From Enterobacter cancerogenus (GTDB lineage: Bacteria; Pseudomonadota; Gammaproteobacteria; Enterobacterales; Enterobacteriaceae), in NCBI GenBank assembly GCA_000773965.1, contig JRUP01000012.1, forward strand, positions 53,205 to 117,204: a stretch of DNA of 64,000 nt, in the 5' to 3' direction. Positions 1-9,375 of this stretch are shown here, in pieces (positions within the stretch are counted from its first letter, which is position 1; each line of letters opens with the position of its first letter). The notes under the pieces were generated by a model. The model searched no databases, was not told the DNA's origin, and saw only the letters and a program-made list of their open reading frames with translations. The position numbers were made by a program, and so were the translations under genes.

Positions 1-694
1 TTAAAATATAAAAAACATGTCGAAGATGAACATGCTTATACTTAGCAAGCAAAACAACAAGAGAAACGAGTAAAGCTAATAACGGACCTCGACTTTGCGT
101 CAAAACCAAGCCAATAAATAACAATGATGCAGGCAAATAAATCCAATGTCTGCCCGACTCACGGGCAATAATCAATGCGCTTAAAATCCCAAGAGCAAAG
201 TACCCACCAAGATCGATGACATTCTTAGGTGCGCCAAAAAAACCGTTTTCAAGTCTATTAGTCAATATAGTATTCTTGTCTACTAACATAAATGTCAAAA
301 TAAGAACAACAAAACACCCTGAAAAAATAAAACTATAAACTTTTAATGATCCATAACGATTTATACAGAAATCAAACATGTACACAAAAAACAGTAGATA
401 AACAGTGTGTTTTAGAGTCGACACAATATTTATCGGATCATTTGTCCATAAGTTTGTAACACTGTAATAAATGAGGAATAGTGCAACAACACTCATCGAC
501 TTCCAGGTATACGACTCGGGAAAACTGATTTTTTTTCGCTGGATAAACCAAAATATCATCATCGCTGTAATCGAAAGATGAAATAAGTTATTTACTTTTC
601 CAACACCTGTAAATATGGTCATTAGAAATAGAAATGCCATAAAAGAAATAGATGCAATAGCTTCTAAACTTTCAGTTCTTTTTAAAAATGACAT
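1..694 (-). CDS. waaL: O-antigen ligase (WaaL family), partial: C-terminus lies beyond the left edge
   Basis: Reading the minus strand from ATG at 694 gives 231 residues with no stop before base 1. The protein is very hydrophobic, with several membrane segments (about residues 12-30, 40-52, 68-82, 97-110, 120-138, 163-178, 188-200, 203-218). A TQSRGP motif at 199-204 is typical of Wzy_C/WaaL O-antigen ligases, which join undecaprenyl-linked O-antigen to the lipid A core on the periplasmic face. An AAGG ribosome site lies about 9 nt upstream, and the start overlaps the preceding gene by 23 bp. Position at the end of hldD-waaF-waaC fits waaL. The gene is much more AT-rich than the heptosyltransferase genes. 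An O-antigen polymerase (Wzy) is the main alternative. Confidence 0.75.
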   Translation of the reverse strand, partial: MSFLKRTESLEAIASISFMAFLFLMTIFTGVGKVNNLFHLSITAMMIFWFIQRKKISFPESYTWKSMSVVALFLIYYSVTNLWTNDPINIVSTLKHTVYLLFFVYMFDFCINRYGSLKVYSFIFSGCFVVLILTFMLVDKNTILTNRLENGFFGAPKNVIDLGGYFALGILSALIIARESGRHWIYLPASLLFIGLVLTQSRGPLLALLVSLVVLLAKYKHVHLRHVFYIL

Positions 695-1580
695 CTGGCG
701 TCGCCTTCTCGAAAATTTCCTCAGTCAGTCCACTATTCATAGACAAATTGTAAACTTTTATCCCTGCATGATTAAGCTCGCTGCTGGCATTCAAGAATGC
801 GGGCTTAATCACTTGAGTAAAGTTTTCCCCTAAAAAGCTTTTCTGCTTATTATTTTCATTTTCATAAAACCGTGGGGATGAAAAGTTATTCATATCAACC
901 CCTGCTAACAGTATGCGATTTGAGCTGAGCCATACGGCTATTTGCAAAGCCCAATAGGCCACTGTTCCCGCATCAAAAATACCCTGTCGGATATCCCAAG
1001 AAAAACCAGATAATGGATCAGTCGGATAAACGGACAATCCTTTATTATCATTGAAATTCAAAGCATACTCAGCAGGTACTACTGATTTTCGAAATATCTT
1101 ATAACTCAGATCTTCAATAATAGCCAAACGACACTTTATCTTATCGACTCCAATGCAATTCAACATGTCATTGAGGCAATGAACTGTTGTAAAGAGCGTC
1201 AACTCAGGGTCGTCCAGTACTTTTGCGACAATATCAAAACGGCTCTCAACAAAACCGCGATCGACTATAACATAATATGAAAATACGACTTTATCTCGTA
1301 GGTGATAAGCGCCATTAACACCAATAAATGTCGTTTCTGAAAGTAAGTCAAAATTCAGATCATTAACTGACGGGCCAGTTGCCAGTATCGTCATATCATT
1401 GGTAACGGTTTTACGTAATGAATCTAATGCTTCAATTTTTATTTCATTTTTTCGCCAGACTAGCCGTTCAATATGGTCTTCTGCCCCACGTTGAATCGTG
1501 ATATGAGGCCAAAAATTTTCATTGTGCCGATAAGCTCGTTCATGGGTATAACGATAGATTTGTTTAAATATTGATCCCAT
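672..1580 (-). CDS. WaaZ-like LPS core biosynthesis protein
   Basis: The product has 302 residues. It carries an N-terminal ATGPSVN motif (67-73) followed by GVNG (87-90), and a later AGVDMNN...RFYE block (226-240). This layout resembles E. coli WaaZ, which affects addition of a third Kdo to the inner core, and more loosely the glycosyltransferase-42/DUF115 fold with its GPS-type nucleotide-sugar loop. The ATG directly follows the TGA of waaC (1581-1583), so the two are probably translationally coupled. Similarity to WaaZ was judged by eye from motifs only, so substrate and linkage are unknown. Low GC, like waaL beside it, suggests the distal end of this operon was acquired separately from waaF-waaC. 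Confidence 0.6.
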   Translation of the reverse strand: MGSIFKQIYRYTHERAYRHNENFWPHITIQRGAEDHIERLVWRKNEIKIEALDSLRKTVTNDMTILATGPSVNDLNFDLLSETTFIGVNGAYHLRDKVVFSYYVIVDRGFVESRFDIVAKVLDDPELTLFTTVHCLNDMLNCIGVDKIKCRLAIIEDLSYKIFRKSVVPAEYALNFNDNKGLSVYPTDPLSGFSWDIRQGIFDAGTVAYWALQIAVWLSSNRILLAGVDMNNFSSPRFYENENNKQKSFLGENFTQVIKPAFLNASSELNHAGIKVYNLSMNSGLTEEIFEKATPDVIFKKN

Positions 1581-2543
1581 TCAAAGCAATTCCCGCAATT
1601 TTTCCATTACGCTCACGGCGGATATAGCCTGCATTGTGCCACCTGCGCCGCGTAGCTCATGCTGATTCTTACCATACCCTCCAATCAGCCCCGGATCGGT
1701 TGGACCAAACAGCGTTATGTTCGGGCGGTCCAACGCGGCGGTCAGGTGACTCAAACCCGTGTCGACCGAAACGACAGCGCGTGCCCCCGCCAATTGCTGT
1801 GCCACTTGCTCCAGCGCTAATTTTGGCAGCACCTCAACGTGGTCAAAACCTTCCGCCATTCTTAATGCACGTTGATGCTCATGTTCAGCACCCCACGGTA
1901 GTTTCACCCGCAGACCCGTCGGCTGCACCCGTTCAATAAGTTCGCGCCAGTGCGCCTCTGGCCAATGTTTGTTATCGCGGGTGGTCGCGTGCAAAAACAC
2001 CAGGTATTGATGTGCATCGTTGGGCAGCGCGGAAAGGAAATGTCCCGCAATGGCATAATCACCCTGGGTCTCCGGTTTCGCATAATCCAGGCTTTTAGCA
2101 AATAGCTCACGCGTGCGTTCAACCGCGTGTTGCTGTTTATTAATTTCATGGCGTTTGTCATACCACCAGCTGGCAAAGGGTTCCCGCGCGCTGCGGCTGT
2201 CTTGCCCATGCTTTACGCCTTTAGCCAGTCGCGTCACCAGCGCAGCGCTTTTGATCAACCCCTGGGCATCAATCACCACATCATACTGGCGCGATTGCAG
2301 CTCACGTTTGAACAAGACGCGCTCTTCACGCTGCTGGCTGCCAAACCAATGTTTACGCCAGCGACGAATCGCCACCGGCAGCACTTTATCCACTGCCGGA
2401 TGCCAACTGGGGATCTGGGCAAAATTCTCTTCGACAACCCAATCAAAACGGATGCCGGGAATAGCCTGCATCGCATCAGTGAGCGCCGGTAACGTGTGCA
2501 GCACGTCCCCCATTGAGGAGGTTTTTACAATCAAAACGTGCAT
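1581..2543 (-). CDS. waaC: Lipopolysaccharide heptosyltransferase I
   Basis: WaaC transfers the first L-glycero-D-manno-heptose from ADP-heptose to Kdo2-lipid A on the cytoplasmic face of the inner membrane. The 320-residue product follows E. coli WaaC closely along its whole length. D13 lies in the opening SMGDVLHTLP block, and K192, E222 and D261 (in SVDTGLSHLTAAL) match the residues I recall as important in the E. coli enzyme. It is a GT9 protein with two Rossmann-like halves. It starts 2 nt after the TAG of waaF, in the hldD-waaF-waaC order standard for enterobacteria. Function is secure. Confidence 0.97.
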   Translation of the reverse strand: MHVLIVKTSSMGDVLHTLPALTDAMQAIPGIRFDWVVEENFAQIPSWHPAVDKVLPVAIRRWRKHWFGSQQREERVLFKRELQSRQYDVVIDAQGLIKSAALVTRLAKGVKHGQDSRSAREPFASWWYDKRHEINKQQHAVERTRELFAKSLDYAKPETQGDYAIAGHFLSALPNDAHQYLVFLHATTRDNKHWPEAHWRELIERVQPTGLRVKLPWGAEHEHQRALRMAEGFDHVEVLPKLALEQVAQQLAGARAVVSVDTGLSHLTAALDRPNITLFGPTDPGLIGGYGKNQHELRGAGGTMQAISAVSVMEKLRELL

Positions 2544-2545
2544 GG

Positions 2546-3589
2546 CTACTCCTGCACCAAATGCAGCAGCGTGCTGAGTTCCTGATGAACTCGAGCCGGC
2601 TGAATATCAATAAGACTTTGGTGATAACCTTCTTCGGCATCACCTTTACGTACTTTGTGATAGCCGGAGATTAAACGAATAACGCGCGCCTGATGAGACA
2701 ACGGTGGTGTGAAATCCGGGCTACTTGGACCATACAAGGCGACCAAAGGACGGTTCAGTGCGGCAGCAATGTGCATCAACCCGGAATCATTACTGACGAT
2801 AGCCGCGCAATGTGCAATTAAGATAACCGCTTGTTCTAATTGCGTATCGCCGGCCAGATTTTTGCAGTGCGCTCGTGCTGATTCCGATAACGTCTGAACA
2901 ATAGTGTCACCGGTTTCGCGATCTTTCGCCGACCCGAACAACACCACCTGGTACCCTTCGCCAATCAGTTGCTCGGCAAGCGCCGCGTAATGATAGTGCG
3001 GCCAGCGCTTGGCTGGGCCAAATTCAGCGCCAGGGCAGAATCCAATCGCAGGGCGATCGGCCGACAAAGAAAATTGCGCTGCTGTCATGCGCTTTTCATC
3101 TTCATCGACACGCAACTGCGGCCACAGTAAGGGCTGCGGCAACTGTTGTGCGGAGGCGATGGGTTTGTCGTAGCCCAGTGCAACATAGCGCTCCACCATC
3201 AGCGGAAACGCGGCTTTATCCAGCACACGCACATCGTTCAACACGCCATAGCGCATCTCACCACGCCAGCCGACACGGCGCTTAATACCTGCAAAGAACG
3301 GCACCAGCGCTGATTTGAACGAATTCGGCAGCACATAAGCACGATCATAGCCGCTGGCCTGAAGGGATTTCCCCAAACGACGCCTTTCACCCAGCGCCAA
3401 CGCGCCATGGCCCAGCGGCATTGCCAGCGCCTGATTGACTTCCGGCATACGCGACAGCAATGGTCGGCACCAGGCGGGCGCCATCACATCAATAACCGCA
3501 TCCGGGTGCTCAGCCTTGAGCGTGCGATAGAGACTTTGCGACATCATCATATCGCCGACCCAGGAAGGGCCAATGACCAGAATTTTCAT
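2546..3589 (-). CDS. waaF: Lipopolysaccharide heptosyltransferase II
   Basis: WaaF adds the second heptose of the LPS inner core, using ADP-L-glycero-D-manno-heptose on the product of WaaC. The protein has 347 residues against 348 in E. coli. It opens with MKILVIGPSWVGDMMMSQSL, shows the conserved FCPGAEFGPAKRWP block in the middle, and has the GT9 donor-site motif NDSGLMHIAAAL followed by ALYGPSSPDFTPP near the C-terminus. It sits 17 bp downstream of hldD and 2 bp upstream of waaC, so the three genes probably share a transcript. No irregularity is visible. Confidence 0.97.
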   Translation of the reverse strand: MKILVIGPSWVGDMMMSQSLYRTLKAEHPDAVIDVMAPAWCRPLLSRMPEVNQALAMPLGHGALALGERRRLGKSLQASGYDRAYVLPNSFKSALVPFFAGIKRRVGWRGEMRYGVLNDVRVLDKAAFPLMVERYVALGYDKPIASAQQLPQPLLWPQLRVDEDEKRMTAAQFSLSADRPAIGFCPGAEFGPAKRWPHYHYAALAEQLIGEGYQVVLFGSAKDRETGDTIVQTLSESARAHCKNLAGDTQLEQAVILIAHCAAIVSNDSGLMHIAAALNRPLVALYGPSSPDFTPPLSHQARVIRLISGYHKVRKGDAEEGYHQSLIDIQPARVHQELSTLLHLVQE

Positions 3590-3606
3590 CGCTGGTGCCG
3601 GTTTCC

Positions 3607-4539
3607 TTATGCGTTACGATTGAGCCAGGTCATGTATTCACCCACGCCCTGAGCAACGGTTTTAAATGGCTTGTCATAACCCGCTGCGCGCAGATTGGTC
3701 AGGTCCGCCTGAGTGAATGCCTGATAGCGGCCTTTCAGTTTCTCAGGGAACGGGATGTATTCAATCTGGCCTTGCTGATGGAACTTCAGTACTGCATCGG
3801 CGACTTCCTGGAAAGATTCCGCACGGCCAGTACCACAGTTGTAGATGCCAGATACCCCGTTTTCCCAACACCACAGGTTTACTGCAACGACATCGTCAAC
3901 ATGGATGAAATCGCGGCGGAAGTCGTCGCTACCTTCAAACAGTTTTGGATTTTCACCGTTGCTGATCTGCGTGTTGAGGTGGAATGCCACGCTCGCCATA
4001 CCGCCTTTGTGACCCTCGCGAGGGCCGTAGACGTTGAAGTAGCGGAAGCCACACACGGGAGAATCGGCTTCCGGCAGAATCTGACGCACGTAGTGGTCGA
4101 ACAGCATTTTTGAATAGCCATAGACGTTCAGCGGCTGCTCATACTGGCGCTCTTCAATAAAGTTTTCATTGCGGCCACCGTAAGTGGCCGCTGAAGAGGC
4201 GTAAAGGAAAGGAATTTCGCGTTCCAGGCAGAAATGCAGCAAGTCTTTCGAGTACTGATAGTTGTTATCCATCATGTACTTGCCGTCCCACTCGGTGGTC
4301 GCCGAGCAGGCACCTTCGTGGAACACCGCTTCGATTGGACCCAGATCTTCGCCGGACATGATGTAAGAGAGGAACTCTTCTTTGTCCATGTAATCCGCGA
4401 TATCCAGATCTGCGAGGTTCACGAATTTGGTGCCATCTTTCAGATTATCCACCACCAGAATATCGGTAAGACCGCGATCGTTCAGCGCTTTCACAATGTT
4501 GCTGCCAATCATGCCAGCGCCACCGGTTACGATAATCAT
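3607..4539 (-). CDS. hldD: ADP-L-glycero-D-manno-heptose 6-epimerase
   Basis: HldD converts ADP-D-glycero-D-manno-heptose to the L-glycero form, the donor used by WaaC, WaaF and WaaQ, whose genes are all in this window. It is a 310-residue extended SDR protein, the same length as in E. coli. The dinucleotide-binding GGAGMIG is at residues 6-12, the catalytic YxxxK is Y140/K144, and SSAATYGG at 115-122 supplies the catalytic serine region. The gene is first in a minus-strand operon and divergent from kbl. The 231-bp gap between them contains a short inverted repeat (GTGAAAC/GTTTCAC, 4564-4582) in the hldD leader. Function is secure. Confidence 0.97.
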   Translation of the reverse strand: MIIVTGGAGMIGSNIVKALNDRGLTDILVVDNLKDGTKFVNLADLDIADYMDKEEFLSYIMSGEDLGPIEAVFHEGACSATTEWDGKYMMDNNYQYSKDLLHFCLEREIPFLYASSAATYGGRNENFIEERQYEQPLNVYGYSKMLFDHYVRQILPEADSPVCGFRYFNVYGPREGHKGGMASVAFHLNTQISNGENPKLFEGSDDFRRDFIHVDDVVAVNLWCWENGVSGIYNCGTGRAESFQEVADAVLKFHQQGQIEYIPFPEKLKGRYQAFTQADLTNLRAAGYDKPFKTVAQGVGEYMTWLNRNA

Positions 4540-4770
4540 ATGCTTTGCCTTTAAAGAGTTGGGGTGAAACAGGAGGTTTCACGCACGAATGCCTAACATC
4601 ATAACATTTCAGCCCGAGACAGGCAGCCAGATGACTCCGTAACCGCTGCACAATTTGCATCCATCGCGTGAACTATGCTGCAAAACGAAGATTTCTCTGG
4701 CGGAAATGTCGGCACGATGCGTACTGATCAGTAATATGTTCCAAAATTTTGCTATCTGAGGAGCAGAATC

Positions 4771-5979
4771 ATGTCCAGTCAGTTTTATTCGCAAATCCGT
4801 CAACAGCTTGAGACAACACGTAGCGATGGATTGTTCAAACAAGAACGTACCATCACGTCGGCGCAGCAGGCTGAGATCCACGTCGCTAATAGTCCTCCGG
4901 TGATTAACTTCTGCGCCAACAACTATCTCGGTCTGGCGAATCACCCCGCGCTTATTCAGGCCGCCAAAGAAGGCATGGATTCCCACGGTTTCGGCATGGC
5001 ATCCGTGCGTTTTATCTGCGGCACACAAGATATCCATCAGCAGTTGGAACAAAAGCTGGCGGCCTTCCTCGGCATGGAAGATGCCATTCTGTTTTCCTCT
5101 TGCTTCGATGCCAATGGCGGTCTGTTTGAAACGCTGCTCAGTGCGGAAGATGCCATCATCTCTGATGCACTCAATCATGCCTCAATTATCGATGGCGTAC
5201 GCCTGTGTAAAGCCCAGCGCTATCGTTATGCCAACAACAATATGTCTGAGCTACGTGCTCGGTTAGAGGAAGCGCGTGATAAAGGTGCACGCCATATTCT
5301 GATCGCCACAGACGGTGTATTCTCGATGGATGGCGTGATTGCCAATCTGCAAGGCATTTGCGATTTGGCCGACGAATTTGACGCATTGGTGATGGTTGAT
5401 GATTCCCACGCGGTCGGTTTTGTCGGGGCCGCTGGACGTGGCACCCATGAATACTGCGGCGTAATGGATCGCGTAGATATCCTGACTGGCACATTAGGCA
5501 AAGCGCTAGGTGGTGCTTCTGGTGGCTATGTGGCTGCGAAAAAAGAGGTGGTTGAATGGCTACGCCAGCGTTCACGCCCTTACCTATTTTCCAACTCCCT
5601 GGCACCTGCCATCGTCGCCGCCTCGCTGCGGGTGTTAGACCTGCTCAGTGAAGGCGATGGATTACGCCAGCGTTTGTGGGATAACGCCCGCTTCTTCCGC
5701 GAAAAAATGACCGCAGCCGGCTTTACGCTGGCGGGTGCTGACCACGCCATCATCCCGGTGATGCTTGGCGATGCAAAAGTGGCTCAGCAGTTTGCCAGCC
5801 TGCTGCAAAAAGAGGGCATCTATGTCACAGGCTTCTTTTATCCGGTGGTGCCGCAAGGTCAGGCACGCATCCGCACTCAGATATCTGCAGGCCATACGCA
5901 GGCACAGTTGGAACATGCCGTTGCCGCCTTTACGCGCATTGGTCAACAGTTGGGCGTGATCGCAGGAGCAGAACGATGA
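4771..5979 (+). CDS. kbl: 2-amino-3-ketobutyrate CoA ligase (glycine C-acetyltransferase)
   Basis: Kbl cleaves 2-amino-3-ketobutyrate with CoA to glycine and acetyl-CoA, the second step of threonine breakdown. It is a PLP enzyme of the alpha-oxoamine synthase family with 402 residues (398 in E. coli). The Schiff-base lysine is K244 in [10 protein letters not shown], and D210 with H213 in VDDSHAVG form the cofactor pocket. A GAGGAG ribosome site precedes the ATG. The stop overlaps the tdh start by 4 bp, so the two enzymes are translated together; the intermediate is unstable, which fits tight co-expression. The extra residues are at the C-terminus. Confidence 0.97.
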   Translation: MSSQFYSQIRQQLETTRSDGLFKQERTITSAQQAEIHVANSPPVINFCANNYLGLANHPALIQAAKEGMDSHGFGMASVRFICGTQDIHQQLEQKLAAFLGMEDAILFSSCFDANGGLFETLLSAEDAIISDALNHASIIDGVRLCKAQRYRYANNNMSELRARLEEARDKGARHILIATDGVFSMDGVIANLQGICDLADEFDALVMVDDSHAVGFVGAAGRGTHEYCGVMDRVDILTGTLGKALGGASGGYVAAKKEVVEWLRQRSRPYLFSNSLAPAIVAASLRVLDLLSEGDGLRQRLWDNARFFREKMTAAGFTLAGADHAIIPVMLGDAKVAQQFASLLQKEGIYVTGFFYPVVPQGQARIRTQISAGHTQAQLEHAVAAFTRIGQQLGVIAGAER

Positions 5980-7004
5980 AAGCACTGGCCAAACTCAAAG
6001 CAGAGGAAGGTATCTGGATGGTGAAGGATGCCCCGATTCCGGAACCTGGTCACAACGACCTGCTGATTAAAATTCGTAAAACTGCAATTTGCGGCACCGA
6101 TGTTCACATTTACAACTGGGATGATTGGTCGCGTAAAACCATTCCCGTACCGATGATCACTGGCCATGAATATGTCGGCGAAGTTGTCGGCATGGGCGAG
6201 GAAGTAAAAGGTTTCACTATTGGCGATCGCGTCTCTGGCGAAGGTCATATCACCTGCGGTCACTGCCGAAATTGCCGCGCCGGTCGCACTCACTTGTGCC
6301 GCAATACCGTGGGTGTCGGCGTCAATCGTCAGGGCTGTTTCGCCGAGTACCTGGTCATCCCTGCATTTAACGCTTTCAAGATTCCCGACAATATCTCTGA
6401 CGAGCTGGCAGCGATTTTCGATCCCTTTGGCAACGCCGTGCATACCGCGCTCTCGTTTGATCTGGTCGGCGAGGACGTGCTGATCTCTGGCGCTGGCCCT
6501 ATTGGTATTATGGCTGCTGCGGTGTGCAAACATGTGGGCGCACGCAATGTGGTCATCACCGATATCAATGAATATCGCCTCGGCCTGGCACGCCAGATGG
6601 GCGTAACACGCGCCGTAAATGTGGCGCAGGAAAATCTGCGCGATGTGATGGCTGAGCTGGGTATGACCGAAGGTTTCGATGTCGGGCTGGAGATGTCTGG
6701 CGCGCCTCCCGCGTTTCGTACCCTGCTGGAGGTGATGAACCATGGTGGGCGTATCGCCTTACTGGGCATTCCGCCGGGCGAGATGGCGATTGACTGGAAT
6801 CTGGTGATCTTCAAAGGACTGTTCATCAAAGGCATCTACGGCCGCGAGATGTTTGAAACCTGGTACAAAATGGCCGCGTTGATTCAATCCGGCCTCGACT
6901 TAACGCCCATCATCACACATCGCTACCACATCGATGAATTCCAGCAGGGATTTGACGAGATGCGATCCGGGCGTTCAGGAAAAGTGGTATTGAGCTGGGA
7001 TTAA
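5976..7004 (+). CDS. tdh: L-threonine 3-dehydrogenase
   Basis: Tdh oxidises L-threonine with NAD+ to 2-amino-3-ketobutyrate, which Kbl then cleaves. It is a zinc medium-chain dehydrogenase of 342 residues (341 in E. coli). Catalytic zinc ligands C39 and H64 (GHEYVG) and the structural zinc cysteines C94, C97, C100 and C108 are all present, and the Rossmann GAGPIG motif lies near the centre. The ATG overlaps the kbl stop (ATGA). The gene is followed by a hairpin and then a convergent glycosyltransferase gene. Nothing unusual is seen. Confidence 0.97.
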   Translation: MKALAKLKAEEGIWMVKDAPIPEPGHNDLLIKIRKTAICGTDVHIYNWDDWSRKTIPVPMITGHEYVGEVVGMGEEVKGFTIGDRVSGEGHITCGHCRNCRAGRTHLCRNTVGVGVNRQGCFAEYLVIPAFNAFKIPDNISDELAAIFDPFGNAVHTALSFDLVGEDVLISGAGPIGIMAAAVCKHVGARNVVITDINEYRLGLARQMGVTRAVNVAQENLRDVMAELGMTEGFDVGLEMSGAPPAFRTLLEVMNHGGRIALLGIPPGEMAIDWNLVIFKGLFIKGIYGREMFETWYKMAALIQSGLDLTPIITHRYHIDEFQQGFDEMRSGRSGKVVLSWD

Positions 7005-7013
7005 GGATTCACA

Positions 7014-7033
7014 GGGAGGCTTTTGGGCCTCCC
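7014..7033. terminator. Hairpin between convergent tdh and glycosyltransferase genes
   Basis: A 7-bp GC-rich stem (GGGAGGC/GCCTCCC) with a TTTTGG loop sits 10 bases after the tdh stop and just before the end of the opposing gene. There is no long T run on either side, so it is a probable but weak bidirectional terminator. Confidence 0.5.
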
Positions 7034-7039
7034 ATGACT

Positions 7040-8140
7040 TCACTTAATCAGCGCCAGATATTGCTGACAGATTGCCGCCGTATCAAATTCGGCAAAGGCA
7101 TCCGCTGCTAACAACGGCGGGTGCTGATGAATGTCACACATTGCTGTTGCCAGCGATTCAGGATTGAGATCCGCCAGGCCGCGCGCTAAATCACCTTGCA
7201 ACAGCCACATCGGGCCACCCGGACAACGCGTACTGACAACAGGCGTGCCACACAATACGGCTTCGATCAGCACATTACCAAAACCCTCGCTATCCGAACT
7301 GACGATCAGCATTGCCGCCCGGCTGATCCATGCATAAGGGTTTTGTGTAAAGCCCTGGAAAATAACACGATCGGCAATCCCCAGCGCTTGTGCCTGGGCT
7401 TCTAAAGCGGCTTTACGTTGTGCCGATCCCTGCCCCAATAACACCAACGGCAACTGAATATTACTTAATGCGTAAGCCTTTAACAGGCGATCATGCCGTT
7501 TAGTTTCGTGGAAGCGCCCGACATGCACCAGAAAACCAGACTCAGGCACTTCGGCGGGCTCTGCTGCCAACTGCCGAATCAGTGCAATATCGAACGGATT
7601 GCCAATTACCGCTTCGCCTGTGAGCTTCACAGCAAAGGCCTCTTTCAAATCCTCCAGCACGGCGGGTGAAACGCCGACTACGTTACGCCCCTGATAAACC
7701 TGCTGGATTTTACGCGCCTTTAACCAGCGTGATAATCCGGTGCGATGCCCAAGATAGGAGGCTGAAAACACGCCATGCAGGCAGAACCAGGTTTTCTTCG
7801 CATCCAGCGCGCGACTTCGACGCACAATACGGTCGGTTTTGTGCAGATGAGACACCACAAGATCAAATTCACCTGCCGTTTTCTCCGCCTGTTGTACTGC
7901 TTCGTCCAGCAAACGGGCTCGACGACTCAGCTCGGTGAGTTTGCGCCAGGGTCGACGATTGGTGTCCAGAATGACCTGATAATCCACTCCCTGCGGCAAG
8001 GGGTACTCGCACACTCGTCGCAGGGAAAACAGTGACACACGGTGCCCCTGTGCCAGCATCCCGGTGACCAGCGTCAGAACCACTTTTTCAGCGCCGCCGC
8101 CCGGCAATCCATCTATCACCATGAGTATGCGTTTTGACAA
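7040..8140 (-). CDS. Glycosyltransferase family 4, LPS core type
   Basis: The product is a 366-residue GT-B fold glycosyltransferase. The N-terminal domain opens with a glycine-rich acceptor loop (GGGAEK, 14-19). The C-terminal domain has HVGRFHETKRHDRLL (about 206-220) and the EGFGNVLIE signature (E285/E293, EX7E) that binds the nucleotide-sugar donor. It lies amid core LPS genes but on the opposite strand, so it probably adds an outer-core sugar; donor and acceptor cannot be read from sequence. The chosen start is TTG at 8140 with AGGT about 8 nt upstream, which gives the usual SKRILMVIDGLPGGG beginning. An ATG at 8122 is the alternative and would cut the first beta strand. Confidence 0.8.
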   Translation of the reverse strand: MSKRILMVIDGLPGGGAEKVVLTLVTGMLAQGHRVSLFSLRRVCEYPLPQGVDYQVILDTNRRPWRKLTELSRRARLLDEAVQQAEKTAGEFDLVVSHLHKTDRIVRRSRALDAKKTWFCLHGVFSASYLGHRTGLSRWLKARKIQQVYQGRNVVGVSPAVLEDLKEAFAVKLTGEAVIGNPFDIALIRQLAAEPAEVPESGFLVHVGRFHETKRHDRLLKAYALSNIQLPLVLLGQGSAQRKAALEAQAQALGIADRVIFQGFTQNPYAWISRAAMLIVSSDSEGFGNVLIEAVLCGTPVVSTRCPGGPMWLLQGDLARGLADLNPESLATAMCDIHQHPPLLAADAFAEFDTAAICQQYLALIK

Positions 8141-8308
8141 AATATTCTACCTGTCTGAATGAAATAACATGTGATTGCCTGCAGTCCCGGCCAGGATAGT
8201 AGCGCAGATCCTTCGTGCTTTTCGCCTGTTTCCTGCCCGGGCAAATAGTTTTGCGTCACTGAATGGCTCAGCGTAACATTGCGATTTTATTGGCTTCAGG
8301 CGGCGAAC

Positions 8309-9268
8309 ATGACCCGGCACGCGTTCCTTATTACCATTGACACTGAAGGCGACAACCTTTGGCGCAATCACCGTTCAATCACCACCGAAAATACCGGCTA
8401 TCTGCCACGTTTTCAGGACCTGTGCGAGCGTTATGGTTTTAAACCCACCTGGCTGACCAACTATGAAATGGCGATGGATCCTGCTTTCGTGGAATTCGGC
8501 AAAGATGTCATCGCGCGCAAACAAGGTGAGATTGGCATGCATCTGCATGCATGGAACAGTCCGCCAGAAGCTCCACTCACCGATGATGACTGGCGTTGGC
8601 AGCCTTTCCTGGTCGAATACCCGGATACCGTGCTGCGCGATAAAGTCGTTTATATGACTGATCTGTTGGAAGAAAAGTTCCAGACAAAAATGCTGAGCCA
8701 TCGTGCAGGGCGCTGGGCATTTGATGAACGCTATGCTGCCATTCTCACCGAATTAGGCTATCAGGTGGATTGTTCCGTTACCCCGCGCGTGAACTGGTCC
8801 TTCACTCGCGGCGCACCACAGGGTAAAGGCGGCACAAACTATACAGATTTTCCGTTCAAACCTTATTTCATCGATCCGCAGGATATCTCACGCAGCGGCA
8901 ACTCTTCACTGCTCGAAATTCCTATGAGTATTCAATACAAATACTCGCCTTTGATGAATACCTTCAAACAAAGTCTGTATCGGCTGCGCGGCAAGCAAAA
9001 AAGCCCCGCCGTACATTGGCTGCGGCCGTCCGGGGGTAATCTTGCTGATATGCAGCGAGTGGTCGAAATGTCGCTGGCAGAAGGGAACAATTACACGGAA
9101 TTTATGTTGCATAGCTCAGAGTTTATGCCTGATGGTAGTCCTACATTTAAGAATGAGCGTGACATAGAAAAGCTCTATGAAGACCTGGAAGCACTCTTTA
9201 GCTGGCTAGCACCACGCTTTGAAGGCCAAACGCTGGCTGAGTATTACTGCAAATTTAACCAGCGTTAA
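8309..9268 (+). CDS. Polysaccharide deacetylase-like LPS core protein (WabN/WalW type)
   Basis: The product has 319 residues. The N-terminal FLITIDTEGDN stretch with D11/E13, HLHAW (H78, H80) and SHRAGRW (about 130-136) are laid out like the metal-binding motifs of NodB-type carbohydrate deacetylases. In related enteric core clusters a deacetylase (WabN or WalW) removes the acetyl group from a core GlcNAc to leave a free amine; that role is inferred here. The start is ATG 8309, preceded by AGGCGG. An in-frame TTG 30 bp upstream lacks a good ribosome site. The gene is divergent from the GT4 gene, with 168 bp between them, and points toward waaH. Confidence 0.75.
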   Translation: MTRHAFLITIDTEGDNLWRNHRSITTENTGYLPRFQDLCERYGFKPTWLTNYEMAMDPAFVEFGKDVIARKQGEIGMHLHAWNSPPEAPLTDDDWRWQPFLVEYPDTVLRDKVVYMTDLLEEKFQTKMLSHRAGRWAFDERYAAILTELGYQVDCSVTPRVNWSFTRGAPQGKGGTNYTDFPFKPYFIDPQDISRSGNSSLLEIPMSIQYKYSPLMNTFKQSLYRLRGKQKSPAVHWLRPSGGNLADMQRVVEMSLAEGNNYTEFMLHSSEFMPDGSPTFKNERDIEKLYEDLEALFSWLAPRFEGQTLAEYYCKFNQR

Positions 9269-9375
9269 GCAGTGCCTCAGTGATTCGATAAAGAAGAAAC
9301 GCAGAGCCACTGGGGATTCCGGCGCGTGCTTCTTTATTACTTCTTCAATTAGACTGATTTTGAGCATTTCATTTT

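Noticed and set aside
4609-5178. 189-codon minus-strand frame over the kbl start
   Set aside because: It runs antisense to the clearly conserved kbl coding sequence and has no ribosome site or family resemblance.
5943-6743. 266-codon minus-strand frame inside tdh
   Set aside because: Antisense shadow of tdh; histidine-rich, low-plausibility composition.
8279-8308. TTG-initiated extension of the deacetylase gene
   Set aside because: The ATG at 8309 has a better ribosome site and gives the normal deacetylase N-terminus.
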